Shown piece by piece: positions 1-14,503 of a DNA stretch of 64,000 bases (positions within the stretch are counted from its first letter, which is position 1; each line of letters starts with the position of its first letter). Below the pieces are notes generated by a model, which saw only the letters and a program-made list of their open reading frames with translations, did no database searches and was not told the DNA's origin. The DNA lies in NCBI GenBank assembly GCA_949825025.1, contig OX463780.1, positions 25,262,118-25,326,117 of the forward strand, written 5' to 3'. This stretch comes from Siphlonurus alternatus (taxonomy: Eukaryota; Arthropoda; Insecta; Ephemeroptera; Siphlonuridae). The position numbers and the translations under genes were made by a program.

Positions 1-49
1 CCCCCCCCCTCTCCCTTAACAATTGATATTCTCCAGTGACATAGAATAT

Positions 50-290
50 TTATGTCGGAAGAAAAAATTCAAGGAGGCGGTTTTCTCACAACAGCTCCAT
101 TTCCGGTCTCTGTCCATAAGGCTCCATTTTAAACTTGTGCCTCATTTTTTACAAAACTGGTCAGACAGACCCACTTCAAAATTTATTATATTATATTATC
201 ATTGACTGTATACTACCCATGTTAATGAGGCCGAGTAATATGTAAGCTTAAAGTCTCCTGTAAATCTTACTCAAATTAAAAAAAGGGCCT
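50..290 (+). repeat. dispersed repeat R1, copy 1
   Basis: This stretch shares a recognisable core with two other places in the window: 51290-51490 on the same strand and 58407-58572 on the opposite strand. Shared blocks include TTTTCTCACA followed by AGCTCCATTTC, a CCATAAGGC block, an ACAAAACTGGT block and a TCCTGTAAATCT-like block, in the same order in all three. No coding potential or terminal inverted repeats are visible. It lies in the intron before the first TDRD9/spn-E exon of the window. The family and class are unknown. Confidence 0.55.
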
Positions 291-421
291 GTTGTGAGAT
301 GTCAATAAACTGAATTTATCCTAAAAGTAATAGGACCTTTGAAAACCTTTTTAAAAATGAAAATTATATTCCAAATTCATCTCATTGATTTTTTTTATTG
401 TAGATAAATTAAGTTTTCTTA

Positions 422-1131
422 TTAAGGTAGAGATAACACGCCCAATGTTAATAAAAATCCCATTCATAAAAATTATGAAAAAAATTTAGAATGTTCTCCT
501 TAACATATTTTATCAGTAGGTAAAATATCAGGTATACAAAAACGAGCTAGTTATTTAGTTTAAAGTTGACTATTATATAATTTAACATGGAGAAATGGAA
601 TTTCCATGTTAAATTAGTCAACTTTAAAAATTAATAACTCAAAAACTAGCTCGTTTTTGTATACCTGATATTTTACCTACTGATAAAATATGTTAAGGGT
701 AAGGTAACGCCACCAATGTTAAAAAAAAATCCCTCACACAAAAATTCTGAAAAAAATTTAAAATGTTCTCCTCTACACCCCCTATCAGTAGCTAAAATAT
801 CAGGTATACAAATTCGATCTAGTTTTTGAGTTATGAATTTTTAAAGTTGACTGCTTTAACATGGAGAAATGGAAATCCCATATATGTTAAATTAGAGAAC
901 TTAAAAAATTCATAACTCAAAAACTAGATCGTATTTGTACACCTGATATTTTAGCTACTGATAGGGGGTGTAGAGGAGAACATTTTAAATTTTTTTTTCA
1001 TAATTTTTGTGTGAGGGATTTTTTTTAACATTGGTGGTGTTACCTTACCTTAAGGAGAACATTATAAATTTTTTTCATAATTTTTATGAATGGGATTTTT
1101 ATTAACATTGGGCGTGTTATCTCTACCTTAA
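422..1131. mobile_element. palindromic TTAA element, outer copy, with a nested insertion
   Basis: A long inverted repeat bounded by TTAA at 422-425 and 1128-1131. The left arm starts GGTAGAGATAACACGCCC and the right arm ends with its complement. The right arm is interrupted by a second element at 697-1049. With that insertion and one TTAA removed, the arms match almost base for base: the left arm reads TTCTCCTTAACATA where the right arm reads TATGTTAA, insertion, TTAAGGAGAA. The element has no ORF. It is related to, but clearly diverged from, the inner copy. It is a non-autonomous, MITE-like element in an intron. Confidence 0.8.
697..1049. mobile_element. palindromic TTAA element, inner copy
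   Basis: A near-perfect palindrome of about 353 bp flanked by TTAA at 693-696 and 1050-1053. It begins GGGTAAGGTAACGCCACC and ends in the complement, one C shorter than other copies. The mirror arm of the host palindrome preserves the empty site as a single TTAA, so the TTAA is a true target-site duplication. TTAA duplication is typical of piggyBac and also of Sola3; no transposase is present to choose between them. Other copies are at 5290-5638, 9125-9471 and 16936-17282, with a half copy at 50371-50496. Confidence 0.85.
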
Positions 1132-1181
1132 GCTGGTATTTGATACAGGCCTTAACTTTTATCTTTTCTGTGCCTCTATAG

Positions 1182-4100
1182 GAAAATTTTCATTGAGTTC
1201 CCTAGAGACGATCTTCCCATGGGCTCCGAGAGCCAACCGTACCCGCTGAGGATGCCCGGACGTGTGGCGTTCAACGTCTACAAAGCTGTCAAGATGAGGC
1301 AGCTCTGCATGCCTCTAAAGCTCAGAGTCCTCCCGTGAGTTTGGCTACACCACACAATCAATTTATTATTTTAAAGACCATTATTTCTGGCCTTTTTTTT
1401 TTTACACAAATATATGTTGTACTGATCCTAAAATGTAAATACTGCATGCTTATTGTGAGGATAAATGGGGTTACAAAACCCTATTCATGATGATCATATA
1501 ATTTTATCTGTTTAATCTGTTTATTGTGGTATCAGTGTTTCATAAAAAAAATATATCTCATCTCTGTACACCTTAAAATATTATTATAATTACTTTTTAT
1601 AATATAATACATAATAGAGTACTGACATAATTTCAGGTATGATTAATTGTGTTAGCTCACATGAAGCCTTGCATGCTGTCCCAATGAACTCTTATTCCAG
1701 AAAATTTAAGTGTTAATTTGATAATTTTAATGATTCTCTTGGCAGATATATGAGTGCCATGATGTTATATGGGCTAACAACGTACAACTCTTACTCAACA
1801 AATCTTAAAGTTTTTATTTGGTAAGAAATATGAGAGATGTTACAATGAGCTTCATGACAAATCTTGTTCCAAAAAATTTAAGGGTTCATTTGGTAATTTT
1901 ACTGATTCTCTTGCCAGAAATATGAGAGGTATTATGAGCTGACATCCCTTGTTAATTTCTATGTACTGCACTTGCAGACAGTACCAGGCTGAAAGGATGA
2001 CTGAGAATCGAGAAGTGACGCTGTTAGCACTGAATAACCGCAATGAGAAACTGCAAGAGCACAAGCAATTGCAGCAGCTGCGCAGTCGTTGGGGAGCTGA
2101 GGGGTCCTCCTCGTCTGCTGCTGCCGTACCTTTGACCCGACCTAGGATAAAGCAGAAGCCGCGATCTCGTCTGCCGGGCCTCGACATCTCCCACCTGCAC
2201 ATCCAGATCTGCCATGTAAGAAAAAAAAAGAGTAGGATGATTTTGCTATGTTCCCATCATCCTATTAAAATACAAAAAACAAAACAAAAAAACATGAAAT
2301 TCACATAGCTGTTGTTAGAGAGGTTTTAAAGAAAAAATAAGTTTTTAATTCAAAATCAATGACTCCTAAATGAAGGGGTAGAAAATGTTTTCAAATTCTA
2401 TAATTACTGAGAAAAAATTATAATGTGGTGGCTTATGGAAAGCATTTTCTCACCGTAGAACTTCAAGTGAAGCCTGTAAATTTTACTGTCTTGAAATATC
2501 ATGATAGGAATTAATTTTAAGGCAATAGTTCCATTGTACAGAAAAGACAAATGTTGCATTGCTATTTATACATGAATCATTAGAACCAAAACCAAATACT
2601 GTATTTACACTTTCTGATAATAGGGTCTATTTCAGTAGCACAACACCGGAGAGGCAGTCTTTATCACAAATAGTTGTTTATTCAAATCATACTTGGGTCT
2701 AAGTGTGAGTATTGTGGTATTTCATACAGTTGAGAGGAAAAAGAAAATCAAAGTAGATGTTGAAATCCTTTAAAAACTTGCTACTAGCTACCATAATAAA
2801 ATTTATTTTTAGTAAAAAAGTAAAACAAAACAAAAAAAAAAACTAATTTAACCCTTATAGCATTACTAATATATTTAGTAATATATATAATATATATATA
2901 TATATTTTGTCACACGCTATACCAAGGGAAGAAGGAAGGGGGGGAGGGGGGAATTTGACGAGCCACTATTTAAATCACATACAGTGTATATGTTAAAAAA
3001 AAAAGTATAATTTTTTTCTCACAATTTTTTTTTGCAGCCATATTTTGCTGGGTGACTTACTAAGGATTTCAAACTACTTTTTCAGAATATTTGAAGAAGT
3101 ATTTCACACATTTTTCCCGCTTCAAAAGAGTTATGGGTCGTCTCGACCCTCCCCCCCCCCCCTTCCCTTGGTTATGCCAGGGTTAAGGGTTAAAAAATTG
3201 TAAAGCATCTATTTCTATATAAATTTTATAAATATCCCTGAAAAAATGGAATCTTTCTGTTTCAGGTGAAGGACCCTGGAAGATTCTGGGCCCACATGGT
3301 GAGTTCAGACGTCCCAAGAGAGCTGGGTCTCATCTACCACAAGCTGAACAGAGAACCTGAGAGTGAACCTGACGGGGAAAATGTTGAGGTAGTCCAGCTG
3401 ACCAGCACCCCCAAGGTGGGGCAGATGGTGGTGGCACCCTACTTCGAAAAAGAACACAAAGAAACCAAGCTGTACCGCGGCAGGGTGACAGCCATAGTGA
3501 GGGTGCCAGGACAAGAACAGCTCCATGCAAAGGTGGGTGTCGGTAAACAGATTTCACTTGTATTGCCTTCTGAAGGCATTGTATACGTTGATAAATGTGA
3601 AATTAATTGTATCATGCATTCAGTGGTTTTCACATTATAATTATAAATTAACAACAAGGAAATGTAAGGGGTATACAGTTTTTGCAAAATGTTACGATTT
3701 AGCGGATAAAATTTTAATACTCAAAATTAATAAAAAGGATAGGATCTGGTACTAAAAATGTATAGGCTCAAATATGTATCTGCCAAATCTTTTGTGAATA
3801 GCCCTGTTTACATTTTTATATTTGAACTCTACTACTACTTTTTTTATCTTCATCAGCAGAAAGCCATTCTTTCTTGACCTGCAGTAAAAATTAGTCAATA
3901 ATAAAAAATAAACATTTATTTAATATATATATATAAAATAATAAAATAATAAAAGTTAATATCCTTGACGCCATTTTACCCTTTCGGGTGTGACCAGGTA
4001 TTTAACCTTGTGTGTAAGAGTTATCTTGCAACCGAGCTGGGGCTTACCAGGCTCCCAGAACCCTTTCTTGCACTCTTCTGGGCTCGACTACCAGATCTGT

Positions 4101-4329
4101 GAGGCCTGCAGTATTTGAACTTACAGGGTGGATCACTTTCTTTGGAAATATTCCGAGAGATGGCAGCACCGTGATCAATTGTGCCACCGTATATACAGCA
4201 CGTGTGCCAGAGTTAGATGGCAGTAGTGTCACTTTTTACAGCATCACCCCTCCAAGTACTAACCACGCTCAACGTTGCTTAACTTCGGTGATCTAACGAG
4301 AACCGGTGCATTCAACGCGACAAGGCCGT

Positions 4330-4373
<44 letters not shown>

Positions 4374-7141
4374 CAGTGTGCTATATATGATTTTGTTATA
4401 AAAGAAGTTTTTGGAATTATCAAAAATATAATTTACTGTTCCCTGCTATATTTATAAATTAAATAATTAATTAGTTGCCATAGTTAATTTGAACTGTTAA
4501 GACAAAGTTGCTGTGCATGATCAGAACATATACATGCAATTCAAAAACCTTCACTACTTGATCGAGATTATGTCTCACATGTTACAGATATTCTTTGTTG
4601 ACTACGGCAATTCTGAGACATTGCCTGTGAAAGAATTGCTAGACTATGGGCCTCAGTTGGTGCGTGATGGCTTCAACACTCGCCCAGGCCTCGCCATAGA
4701 GTGTGTGCTGTCAGAGGTGCAACCCTCTCTGGTGCGCAGCTCGGGAGGCAAGTGGCTTGAGGCTGCAGTTGACTACTTCCGCAGCAAGGCCCTACACCAA
4801 AATATCTACGCCAGCATTTACTCTGTGGTGAACTCTGTGGTGGCTCTTGAGCTGTATGATTCTGATTCCGTTGAGGGTAATAAAACCATCAACATTGAAC
4901 TGATTAAGATGGGCTTTGCACAGTTCTCGGAGGAGAGCTATCTCTCAAAGGTAACATTTATTTCCTCATAGTTAGTTACAAATTATAGCTGCATTTGGAC
5001 TTAAATATCACACATTTTCCAGAATAATGATAGTTATTCTCTATCACCTGATATTTTTAATTTTTGCATGTGCTAAACATGGGTACCCCTATTTTTTTTT
5101 TATCTCTATGTCAATAAAAATGGAGGCAATTAAATAGTTAGCACAATAAAATAAAAAATTAATAGTATGTGAGGAAAGGTGAAAGAGATCAATTTCATGT
5201 ATACATCAAAACTTTCATGCTCCATTAATTAAACAACAATTTAAAATTATTCAGTTATATCTCTTCATCTTTCTTTCCAAACTAATTAAGGGTAAGATAA
5301 CGCCACCAATGTTAGAAAAAATCCCTCACAAAAATTCTGAAAAAAATTTAAAATGTTCTCCTCTACACCCCCTATCGTCAGTAGCTAAAATATCAGGTAT
5401 ACAATTACGATCTGGTTTTTGAGTTATGAATTTTCAAAGTTGACTACTTTAACATGGAGAAATGGAACTTCCATATTAAATTGGTCAACTTTAAAAATTC
5501 ATAACTCAAAAACTAGATCGTATTTGTATACCTGATATTTTAGCTACTGAGAGGGGGTGTAGAGGAGAACATTTTAAATTTTTTTCAGAATTTTTGTGTG
5601 AGGGATTTTTTTTTAACATTGATGGTGTCATCTTACCCTTAACTCTTGATGTCAAAAAATAAAAATTACTAAGCAAATTGTAAATAGTAATTTATTTAAT
5701 TTACTTCACAGGCCAACCACGAGGTGCGGATGCAACATCGCCACCTCTCTGTGGAGCAGGTGATCGTCTATGAGGAGCAGCAACACTCGAACCTCGGTGT
5801 GGAGGTGGAGGAAGACCCCATTCCTCCCAAAATCTCGGAGACAACCAGAACAGTGAGTATACATAACACATGCATAGAGTACGTGTAGTACATGATAATA
5901 GTTTATTATTGAATGATAATCACACCTAGAAAAATAGGTGGACGGTATCTTATTAGACTGAATCATTTTAAATGGTATCATTATCCTTTATCTATTCTAA
6001 ATATGTTACTCAGAATATTAAAATTGTACAGAGGTTAATCAAATTTAAGGATGAATTAAAAATACGAGTGTCGTATGATAAGTTCCTTATGTCGTATAGA
6101 AAAAATCCGGCTAGATAAAATTAACAACTGTACCAGGTTAAGTAATATTTCAGTAGGTCAGATACAAATTATTACCCCGATATCACTTATATTAATTTCT
6201 GGGGGTCAGTTTTCGTGAAGCACGGTCGGGAAATTAAAATTTGACCAAAAATTAGTACTTTTTACCAGTTTCAATATCTGTTGCAGAAAAAAGTTGATGC
6301 ATGGGAAATTCATGAAAATCTCGTGAAAACATCAGAAAACCTTACTCTATCAGGCTCTAGTGCTGTTTATTTGTTACCTAAATTTTTAATAGGATATATG
6401 CCTTACTGAAGTGTACCCTTCACTGTTTGGCCAAAATCATCTGTCATTTAAGATTTCATTAAAAAAACACACAAAATTTTGAATACAGACAGTCTTATGT
6501 AACATCAGCAAATAGCAGAGATTATGGGCTTTCTAATGATATAATTATATTACATCTCCAATGAAAAATTACGACGAAAAAACTTGCCGCGTTAGGGGTG
6601 CCGCAAATGAGCTTTTTAAGGCCCAAAAAAAGGGTGGTGACGGTCCATGAAATTTCATAATTGCTTGTTTTTAAAGCAAAAATCAAACTATTTGCGGTGT
6701 CTGGTGGCACAGAATAGATAATTGGATCACGGCGCAATACCAAAGATAAAAAAACATCCCTGGAATATCACAGCAGTGGGTGTTATACCGGTTCAAAGTT
6801 CAAATTTAGTCAATTTTGAGGGAGCTTCACGAAAACTGACCCCCAGAAATTAATATAAGTGATATCGGGGTAAAAATTTGTATCTGACCTATTGAAATAT
6901 CACTTAAGTCGGTACAGTTGTTAATTTTATCTAGCTGGATTTTTTTCTATACGACTTAAGGAACTTATCATACGACCCTCGTATAAGAAATAAAATAAAA
7001 AATAAATTAAAATAATATAATTTTTATATAATATATATATATATATATATTAAAATAAATGAAATTATTATCACACTTTTAGAGATGACTCGTCTAATTG
7101 ATGGCTTTGTAATAAAATATAATTTTTTGCATTCAAAAGCT

Positions 7142-7173
<32 letters not shown>

Positions 7174-10100
7174 CTTTGCCAAAAATTTTTAAGACTCATT
7201 TATTTATACATTCGAAAAGAGATTGGAAGATACCAAAAATCCTTACCATGATGAGATATCCATAGCAGATGAATTTTGTTGACACAGATAATGCAATAAT
7301 TTACAAAATAAATACATTAGTGAGACTTGCAACCAACTTTTAATGATTTGCTCTTTTTCAATCACAGAGTGAATCTTATAATTAAATTCAATTATGTTTG
7401 ACTATTTGCTGTTAATTATTAACAACATAATTTATAACAATCATGATTATTATTTACACACTATATTGTCCCTTGTCCGGAATAATGAGCTACCTGCCTG
7501 CCATGATTGTGTGCAATTAAGAGCTTTAAATTGGTGAAGCAGAAAGCTCATTTGCTCTCACCTGATATGCTCACATGTGGTTACATTTAATTATGGAAGG
7601 CATTATTCCGGACAAATGGCGAATCTTCTCTAAAAAGAAAAAAAAAATCCTTCTTTTTAATATTTATTCTGAGATACTACAGTAATTTTCCCTGCTGGCA
7701 GGTTGATCTAAAGGGTCCATACAGTCCCCTGGAGATGAATGTGTACCATCTGATCAGGGCGGGACACCTCAAGACTGCTACTGTGGACTCCACCTCCGTC
7801 AACTCAGTACTCATTGACGATGACCCACAGGACAGACACGAGAGGTATGTCAACAGCTGCTTTGTATGTGTGTCATTGCCATGAAAGTATTATTACTATT
7901 ATTATAATTATTATAAATATAAATTATCCCTTTCAACATTTAAAAAAGAGAAAGAAGGAAACATAACATTAATCATAACTAGTTTGTGGAGGCATCCAAC
8001 TGCTGACCTAGGAGGATCTGGCGGTAACCCAAGTCAGGTATTTACGGATTGAATCTCCTAATAAAAACCTTGTTATTTTGCTGTTATTAAAAAAAGTTGT
8101 AGTGATTTTATTAAAACTTATTTTCCTTTTTTCCTTAAATAAGAAATGACTTAAATACTTGAATATTATTTTTGAGTTCTTTCACAAACATTTTTTTTTT
8201 ACTGGCCAGACAGTAGTTATAAAAATAAAGGTAATTAACCCTTCAGTGTAAAAGGAAAACATGCAACTTTAACTCTCCTAAAGGTTAAAATATATTTTCA
8301 TACTATTAACTCGAAGAACCTCTAGGTTGAAAATATCTTTTAAAGGGAATCAACACGAAATATGAAAGACTGCCCAGCTGGCAGTTATTTTCTATCTACC
8401 CCATGGATTTTATTTTAACTTTTTGATTTCTATTGTGTTAATACTTAACATTTATGCCCTTGAAAGAGACATGTAATATAGTATTTGATGTTTTGTCCTC
8501 TGTAGGATGGTGGTTGCAGGCATGGTACAGGCCTCTCCAGACAACACTCGACTCACTCTGAGACAGACCACCGTCCTGCCCAACATTGCCGGTCTGCCTG
8601 CCCTTGTGTGCCTCATCTTTGGGCCACACATCGAGCTGCGTGTGAACCATGGCCGCTCGCGCGTCACGGGCATGCTGTGTGGTCTGGGATACAACGAATA
8701 CACCAAGCGAGCAAACTTCCCAGACCATGATATGGAAATCGCCTTTGACACCATCTTCACCATGGCTGACCTCCAGGATGTGAGTGTGCTGAAATGTTTT
8801 TTTACCTTTTAATTGCTATCAAACAAAGTGTCTTCTACTTTTATATTGTTTGTAATGTCTGTCTGGTAAAGGGAAATATATAACATTATAACATGGGACA
8901 GTGGGGAATTCTCCTACATTTATTTTAATTTTTTTTCAGATGCTCTATGCCTTGAAATTAAATGTCCCAAAACAAAAAAGTTTCAATTTTCAAAATTGGA
9001 AACAAGGGAATTTTTTAAAAATCTTCCTTCTTTTGAATTTAGCGCCAAAACGTGACGTAGAAACTGCCTTATAGCAGGCGAAATTTTCTTGCAATAAATT
9101 TATATTTTCGATTATCACTCTTAAGGGTAAGGTAACGCCACCAATGTTAAAAAAAATCCCTCACACAAAAATTCTGAAAAAAGTTTAAAATGTTCTCCTC
9201 TACACCCCCTATCAGTAGCTAAAATATCAGGTATACAAATACGATCTAGTTTTTGAGTTATGAATTTTTAAAGTTGACTAATTTAACATGGAAGTTTCAT
9301 TTCTCCATGTTAAAGTAGTCAACTTTAAAAATTCATAACTCAAAAACTAGATCGTATTTGTATACCTGATATTTTAGCTACTGATAGGGGGTGTAGAGGA
9401 GAACATTTTAAATTTTTTTCAGAATTTTTGTGTGAGGGACTTTTTTTAACATTGGTGGCGTTACCTTACCCTTAATTAAAGTAAACTGATATTAGAGACA
9501 AAACTATTGATACTTGGGTAGAAAAACCCGCTGATTTCAATCGTGTTAATAAAATTTATAGCCAATCACTCCTTGACGCTCAAACTATGATATCAGGCAG
9601 TTGTTGTGTGTTAACTAGGGAGTTTCTACGTCATAATTTTCAGTTTTGCGCGCGGGTTGCATACTTTGCCCCTATTCAGTGGCGTAGCCACGGGGGGGGT
9701 TTTCGGGGTTTAACCCCCCCCCCCCATGAAGATCGAGTAGTGACTGGATATAAGAAGAAAAAAGGAAAAATTATAGAAATTTGAAAAAAAAAAGTTAAAT
9801 AAAAAATTGAAATTTAGGGGTATCAAGTAGTCTTTTCTTTAAAATAAACAAATTATATTAAGTTAGTTTCTAATTTTAACAGGAAAAAGTGCGACTCATT
9901 AATAAATGTTTTATTTCCCTTACAAACTGCATGTGCATATAACTACTATTGTATAAATTAAAACGCTCTCACGTGTGCCGCACTTTCATTTAATTGGTTG
10001 CTCCACGCGCCCGGTGCAGACAAAATTTAACAAAAATAAGAGAAACAATTCCCTTTTTTATTTATTTATTTTTCACAATATCTTAATGATGTGAACTCGG

Positions 10101-13100
10101 ATTATTAAATAAATTTTAAAAATCAAATTCAATTAAATGACACGTACACTGATTCTATAAAAATAATATTATTAGTCTTTTATTAAACACAGAAAGTGTA
10201 CATATTAACAGCACTAGAAACATACATTATAGAAAAACATTACAATAGAACACATAAAACATACATACAAAACATATATAATAGTTACAGAATAATAGAA
10301 CAATAGAAAATGATAATAAAACAATATAAAATAAAATAACAGATGATACTAACAGCCTGTTACATCATAATAATAATATATCATGTATATAATCACATAT
10401 ATAAAACAAAATATGACATAGAAAATAGATAGAATAAAAAAACTTATTGCTTCATTGCTATTCAAAATCTATAGACTATATGAAATCTCCCCTGGCATAA
10501 TCGCTAATAGGCTTAATTCTAGATTTACAGATATTTAAATGATATTGGCTACAATATTCATTACATAATTTACATACACAAGATTGTTCAGCTTTATGAT
10601 AACCAGAAGATTTACAAATTAGATGGTGGAAGCCGTGAACAGCCTGGCGAGTTAAAACATTTCTAACATTGAATCTATCCAATTGGGGCAGACACCAATA
10701 TTTACATGTCATAGCATCAGTGCTGTAAAACTCAGGATTAATATCCTGAGCTTTTTGATTCCTGACAGCTATAAAATTGGAATATTGATCTGTCGTTGGA
10801 AGTTTAAACATTTCTTTGATTTCTGTAATAAAATAATTGGAATCTATCAGTTTATAGGCCAGTCTAGTTTCGGTAAATTTTGACAGACACAGTAATCTTT
10901 TAACAAACATGGCTTTTACTGATTCTAATTTATCAAAATCGGATACAGATAAATGAGGCCATACAATTTCAATACCATAAGTAGCCACAGGGGCGACTTT
11001 TAAATTGAATAGTTTGAGCCCTGTTTTGACGGATAGACCAGACAGCCCTGAGATAGTGTACATAACAGTGATAGCGTTCTTACATCTTTCTGTTATATGT
11101 TTAGAAAAAGAATGCCCTGTCATTTGAAGTATTATGCCAAGATATTTAAATGAATTTAGAAATTCAATCTTTTGACCGTCACAATAAATTTCATCGTTTT
11201 TGCATAACGGTCCGCCTCTTCTAAACTTAACAACCTTGGTTTTCTCTGTGTTAATTTCTAGACCATTTGTTTTGGCCCAGATGGATAGATTATTTAGCGC
11301 TTTTTGTAGCTTGACTTTGCTCTTTGAAATAATAGCAAGATCATCTGCATATAAATTTAGTACGACTTGATCATTTTCATTTTCACAGTTTATATCTTTT
11401 GTAATCTCGGTTATATCTGCAGTAAAAAGATTGAAAAGAAGAGAGCTGCTCGGGTCTCCTTGCAAAACTCCGTTAGATTGAATAATATTACTAGAACATG
11501 ATAAGCGATCTTGAACACATACATAATTGATATTTAGAATAACAGCTAAGATATTCAAAATTTCAGAAGGAATTACTTTAAGTGACTTCAGCTTTTCAAT
11601 GAGCAAATTCCTATTGACCGAATCAAAAGCTTTTCTGAAGTCTACAAAAGCAATATATAAATGACCCTTTGGCTTCTCCAATGCTAGTTTAATTTGATTA
11701 TATACTGTGGATACAGCTTGTATTGTGGAACGTCCTGGCATAAAGCCGTATTGCTCTTTTGGAATAAGATAGTGGGTGGAATCAAAAAGCCTGTTTGCAA
11801 TTAATCTCGAGAAGAGTTTGTACATGGTATCACCATGGATAATACCTCTGTATGAGTCGGGTGACATAATGTTACCCTTCCCTTTGTATAATACCATTAG
11901 GTAGGCGATCCGCCACAATTCCGGAATTGTAGCCGTTTCAATACAGAGGTTAAACATATTGGTGATTGTTGGGGTTAACGACTTGCTTACTAGCTTCAAA
12001 TGTTCATTCGTAATAAAATCTGGGCCCGAAGCTTTATTGTTTTTTAGGCTTTGCATACAATTATAGACTTCAAATTCATTAAGAGGAATATAATTTGAGT
12101 TACAATTATAGTCTCTTGTTAATGATAAAAGATTGAGAGTTTGGTCGGATTGTAATTTATTTGTATTTAAGATATTTGTAAAATGGTTTTCCCATTTGTC
12201 TATGTTAATTGGGCATGACTTAGTTGGTGGTCTATCTTTCCTAAGATATGTGTATGGTTCTAGCTCTGCGTCTTTAATCATTTTATCTTCCGATTTAATT
12301 TTAAATTCTAATTCTTTCTGTTTCAATAAAGCCTTATAACAGCTTCTTGCCTGAATAAATTGCTCATGCAAATTTGGGTTTTTGAATAAATATAATTTGC
12401 TGGCATGAAATTTTGATAGAAGATCTTGCCTTGATAGATAACATTCGCTATTAAACCAGGGTTTAGATACTCTTTTATTATTTTTCTTTGCAATAGTAGA
12501 ATGTAGAATGACATTAGTAATTAAAGTATTTAGACTATTTACATCTTTATTATTGATATGAGTAATTATGGTATCACCATAAGTATAAATTTGGTCATTT
12601 AAAATAATATAAAGTGGTTACATGAATTACTTGATTTAATTAAAATGATTTACTCAAAGCTTTATTTATTATACGCACGTATTCAAAAGAAATTGAAAAA
12701 TGGGGTGAAAAAAAATATAAAATGTTAAAAAAATTGCATCAGGCCATATATTTTACCCTCTAATATAATAGTATTTTTCCATTATTTTACCCTAAAAAAG
12801 GGGCGTGTCCTTAAAAAAATCGCGCAAGTCAAACTTATTGTTAATATGTACCCTATCATAATATAGTAGGTAAATTAAAATTTGAGTTGTAAAAGAATTC
12901 CCCATTGTTGATTTACATGTTAAGTTATGAAAAATGATTGTTTTATATTATATAAGTATTACTGTCAAAGTAGTATGTGCCATATGTTACTGAACTTAAT
13001 GAGTGTCAATAATTTATTAATTTAGTTTCATCATGTAAGACGTACTTGTTACTATATATTATTTATTTATTTATTTGTTTGTTCACATTAAATACCAGTT

Positions 13101-14439
13101 GGTACATTGTGACTACATACTATATATAATAATATATGTATGAATTATATGATTGAATATAAGTAAGTTTTTCAACTCTTGCACAATCTTTGGCGGTGAT
13201 TTTAATAATTTTAAACCCTAAGTGGGTGTTAAATTTGGAGGCTACTCATAGTAATTTAAATAATTTGTGGCAAGTGTGCCTTGCTTCCCGCTAGTATTAC
13301 TGCGGCTTACTTAAGTAAGAGAAAAGTCTGAGATTTAAAGGTCGAGTCCTGTGGTCTAATGGGATAAGGCACAGCACACGAATTGCTTCAGATGTGGGTT
13401 CAAGTTCCACCTCGGCGTAAACTTTTAAATTCTCTAATGAATTTCTTTCTTGCCTTGGCAAGTAAACACTGTAGGGTTTAATATATATGCTAACTTCCAA
13501 TGAATGGTGTTACAGGTGAATCGTCTGCGATTCTGGATGAATGTGGCATTGCACACGGAATCTAAGGAGATCCAACCCAGCAATGGTCGTAATGATATCA
13601 TCAAGTATCAAAACAAAGCCAAGAAGTTCTTGTTCAAGTGAGTCGCAGTTATGAAATATTACAAGATACTGTAGCTGATTTAGAAGGAACTTTTAAACTT
13701 TGCTGTTTTTCTGCAGTTAGAGTACAGTAAAAATTACTAAATACTGTATTCAGTATAATTATGCATATAATATATATTAAATATTATATAAGTTCAGTAT
13801 AAATTAATAATTATGTATATATTGTATATATGGTAAGGCCCCATGTTAAAAGATGCACTCTCTCTGTCTTTGGAATTTATACATAACGTTGATATATGTA
13901 GCCAAGTCAGGTCAAAGTTGTAAAAAAATATGGGAGAAACTTAATACATTGAATTTCCCATGTATTTCTATTTTTTTTTATGATCATGTATGTTAAAAGT
14001 AATTATTATTTATTTCAAAGTAACAAAGAGGTGACTGGACGTAATACTAGACAGTCTAATCTATTGCATAAAAAGTTTGGAGGATATGAGCAAACTAAAA
14101 GAGACCATTGTTATCTTAGCTCAGTGTTGTACAATAAACTACCAGACTGTCTAAAGAAAATCGAAAGTATACCTGTTTTTAAGAAAAAAGTGTTTGCCTA
14201 TCTTATTAAAAAAAATTATTATTCTATTAAGCAAATGCAAAATGAAAATTGTCTATAGTTATGTTGTTTGTATATATACCATAAATTCTGTAATTATTAA
14301 TATTGTTATTTTAATTGTGGTATTTTGATGTTTGTCTATATGATTGTATTACTAATTTTGTTTTTTGTTTTTACAGCTTTTTTTTTTTAATTTTGTTTAG
14401 TATGTAGTCACAATGTATCAACTGATATCTAACGTGAAA

Positions 14440-14503
<64 letters not shown>

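Noticed and set aside
1852..2215. Minus-strand ORFs opposite TDRD9 exon 2
   Set aside because: Antisense shadow of the coding exon 1978-2215.
4240..4333. 5S rRNA gene
   Set aside because: Diverged at many positions and fused to an unrelated body; no terminator at the right place. It is a SINE head.
13345..13417. Functional tRNA gene
   Set aside because: The acceptor stem does not pair and position 33 is A; better explained as a pseudogene or SINE head.
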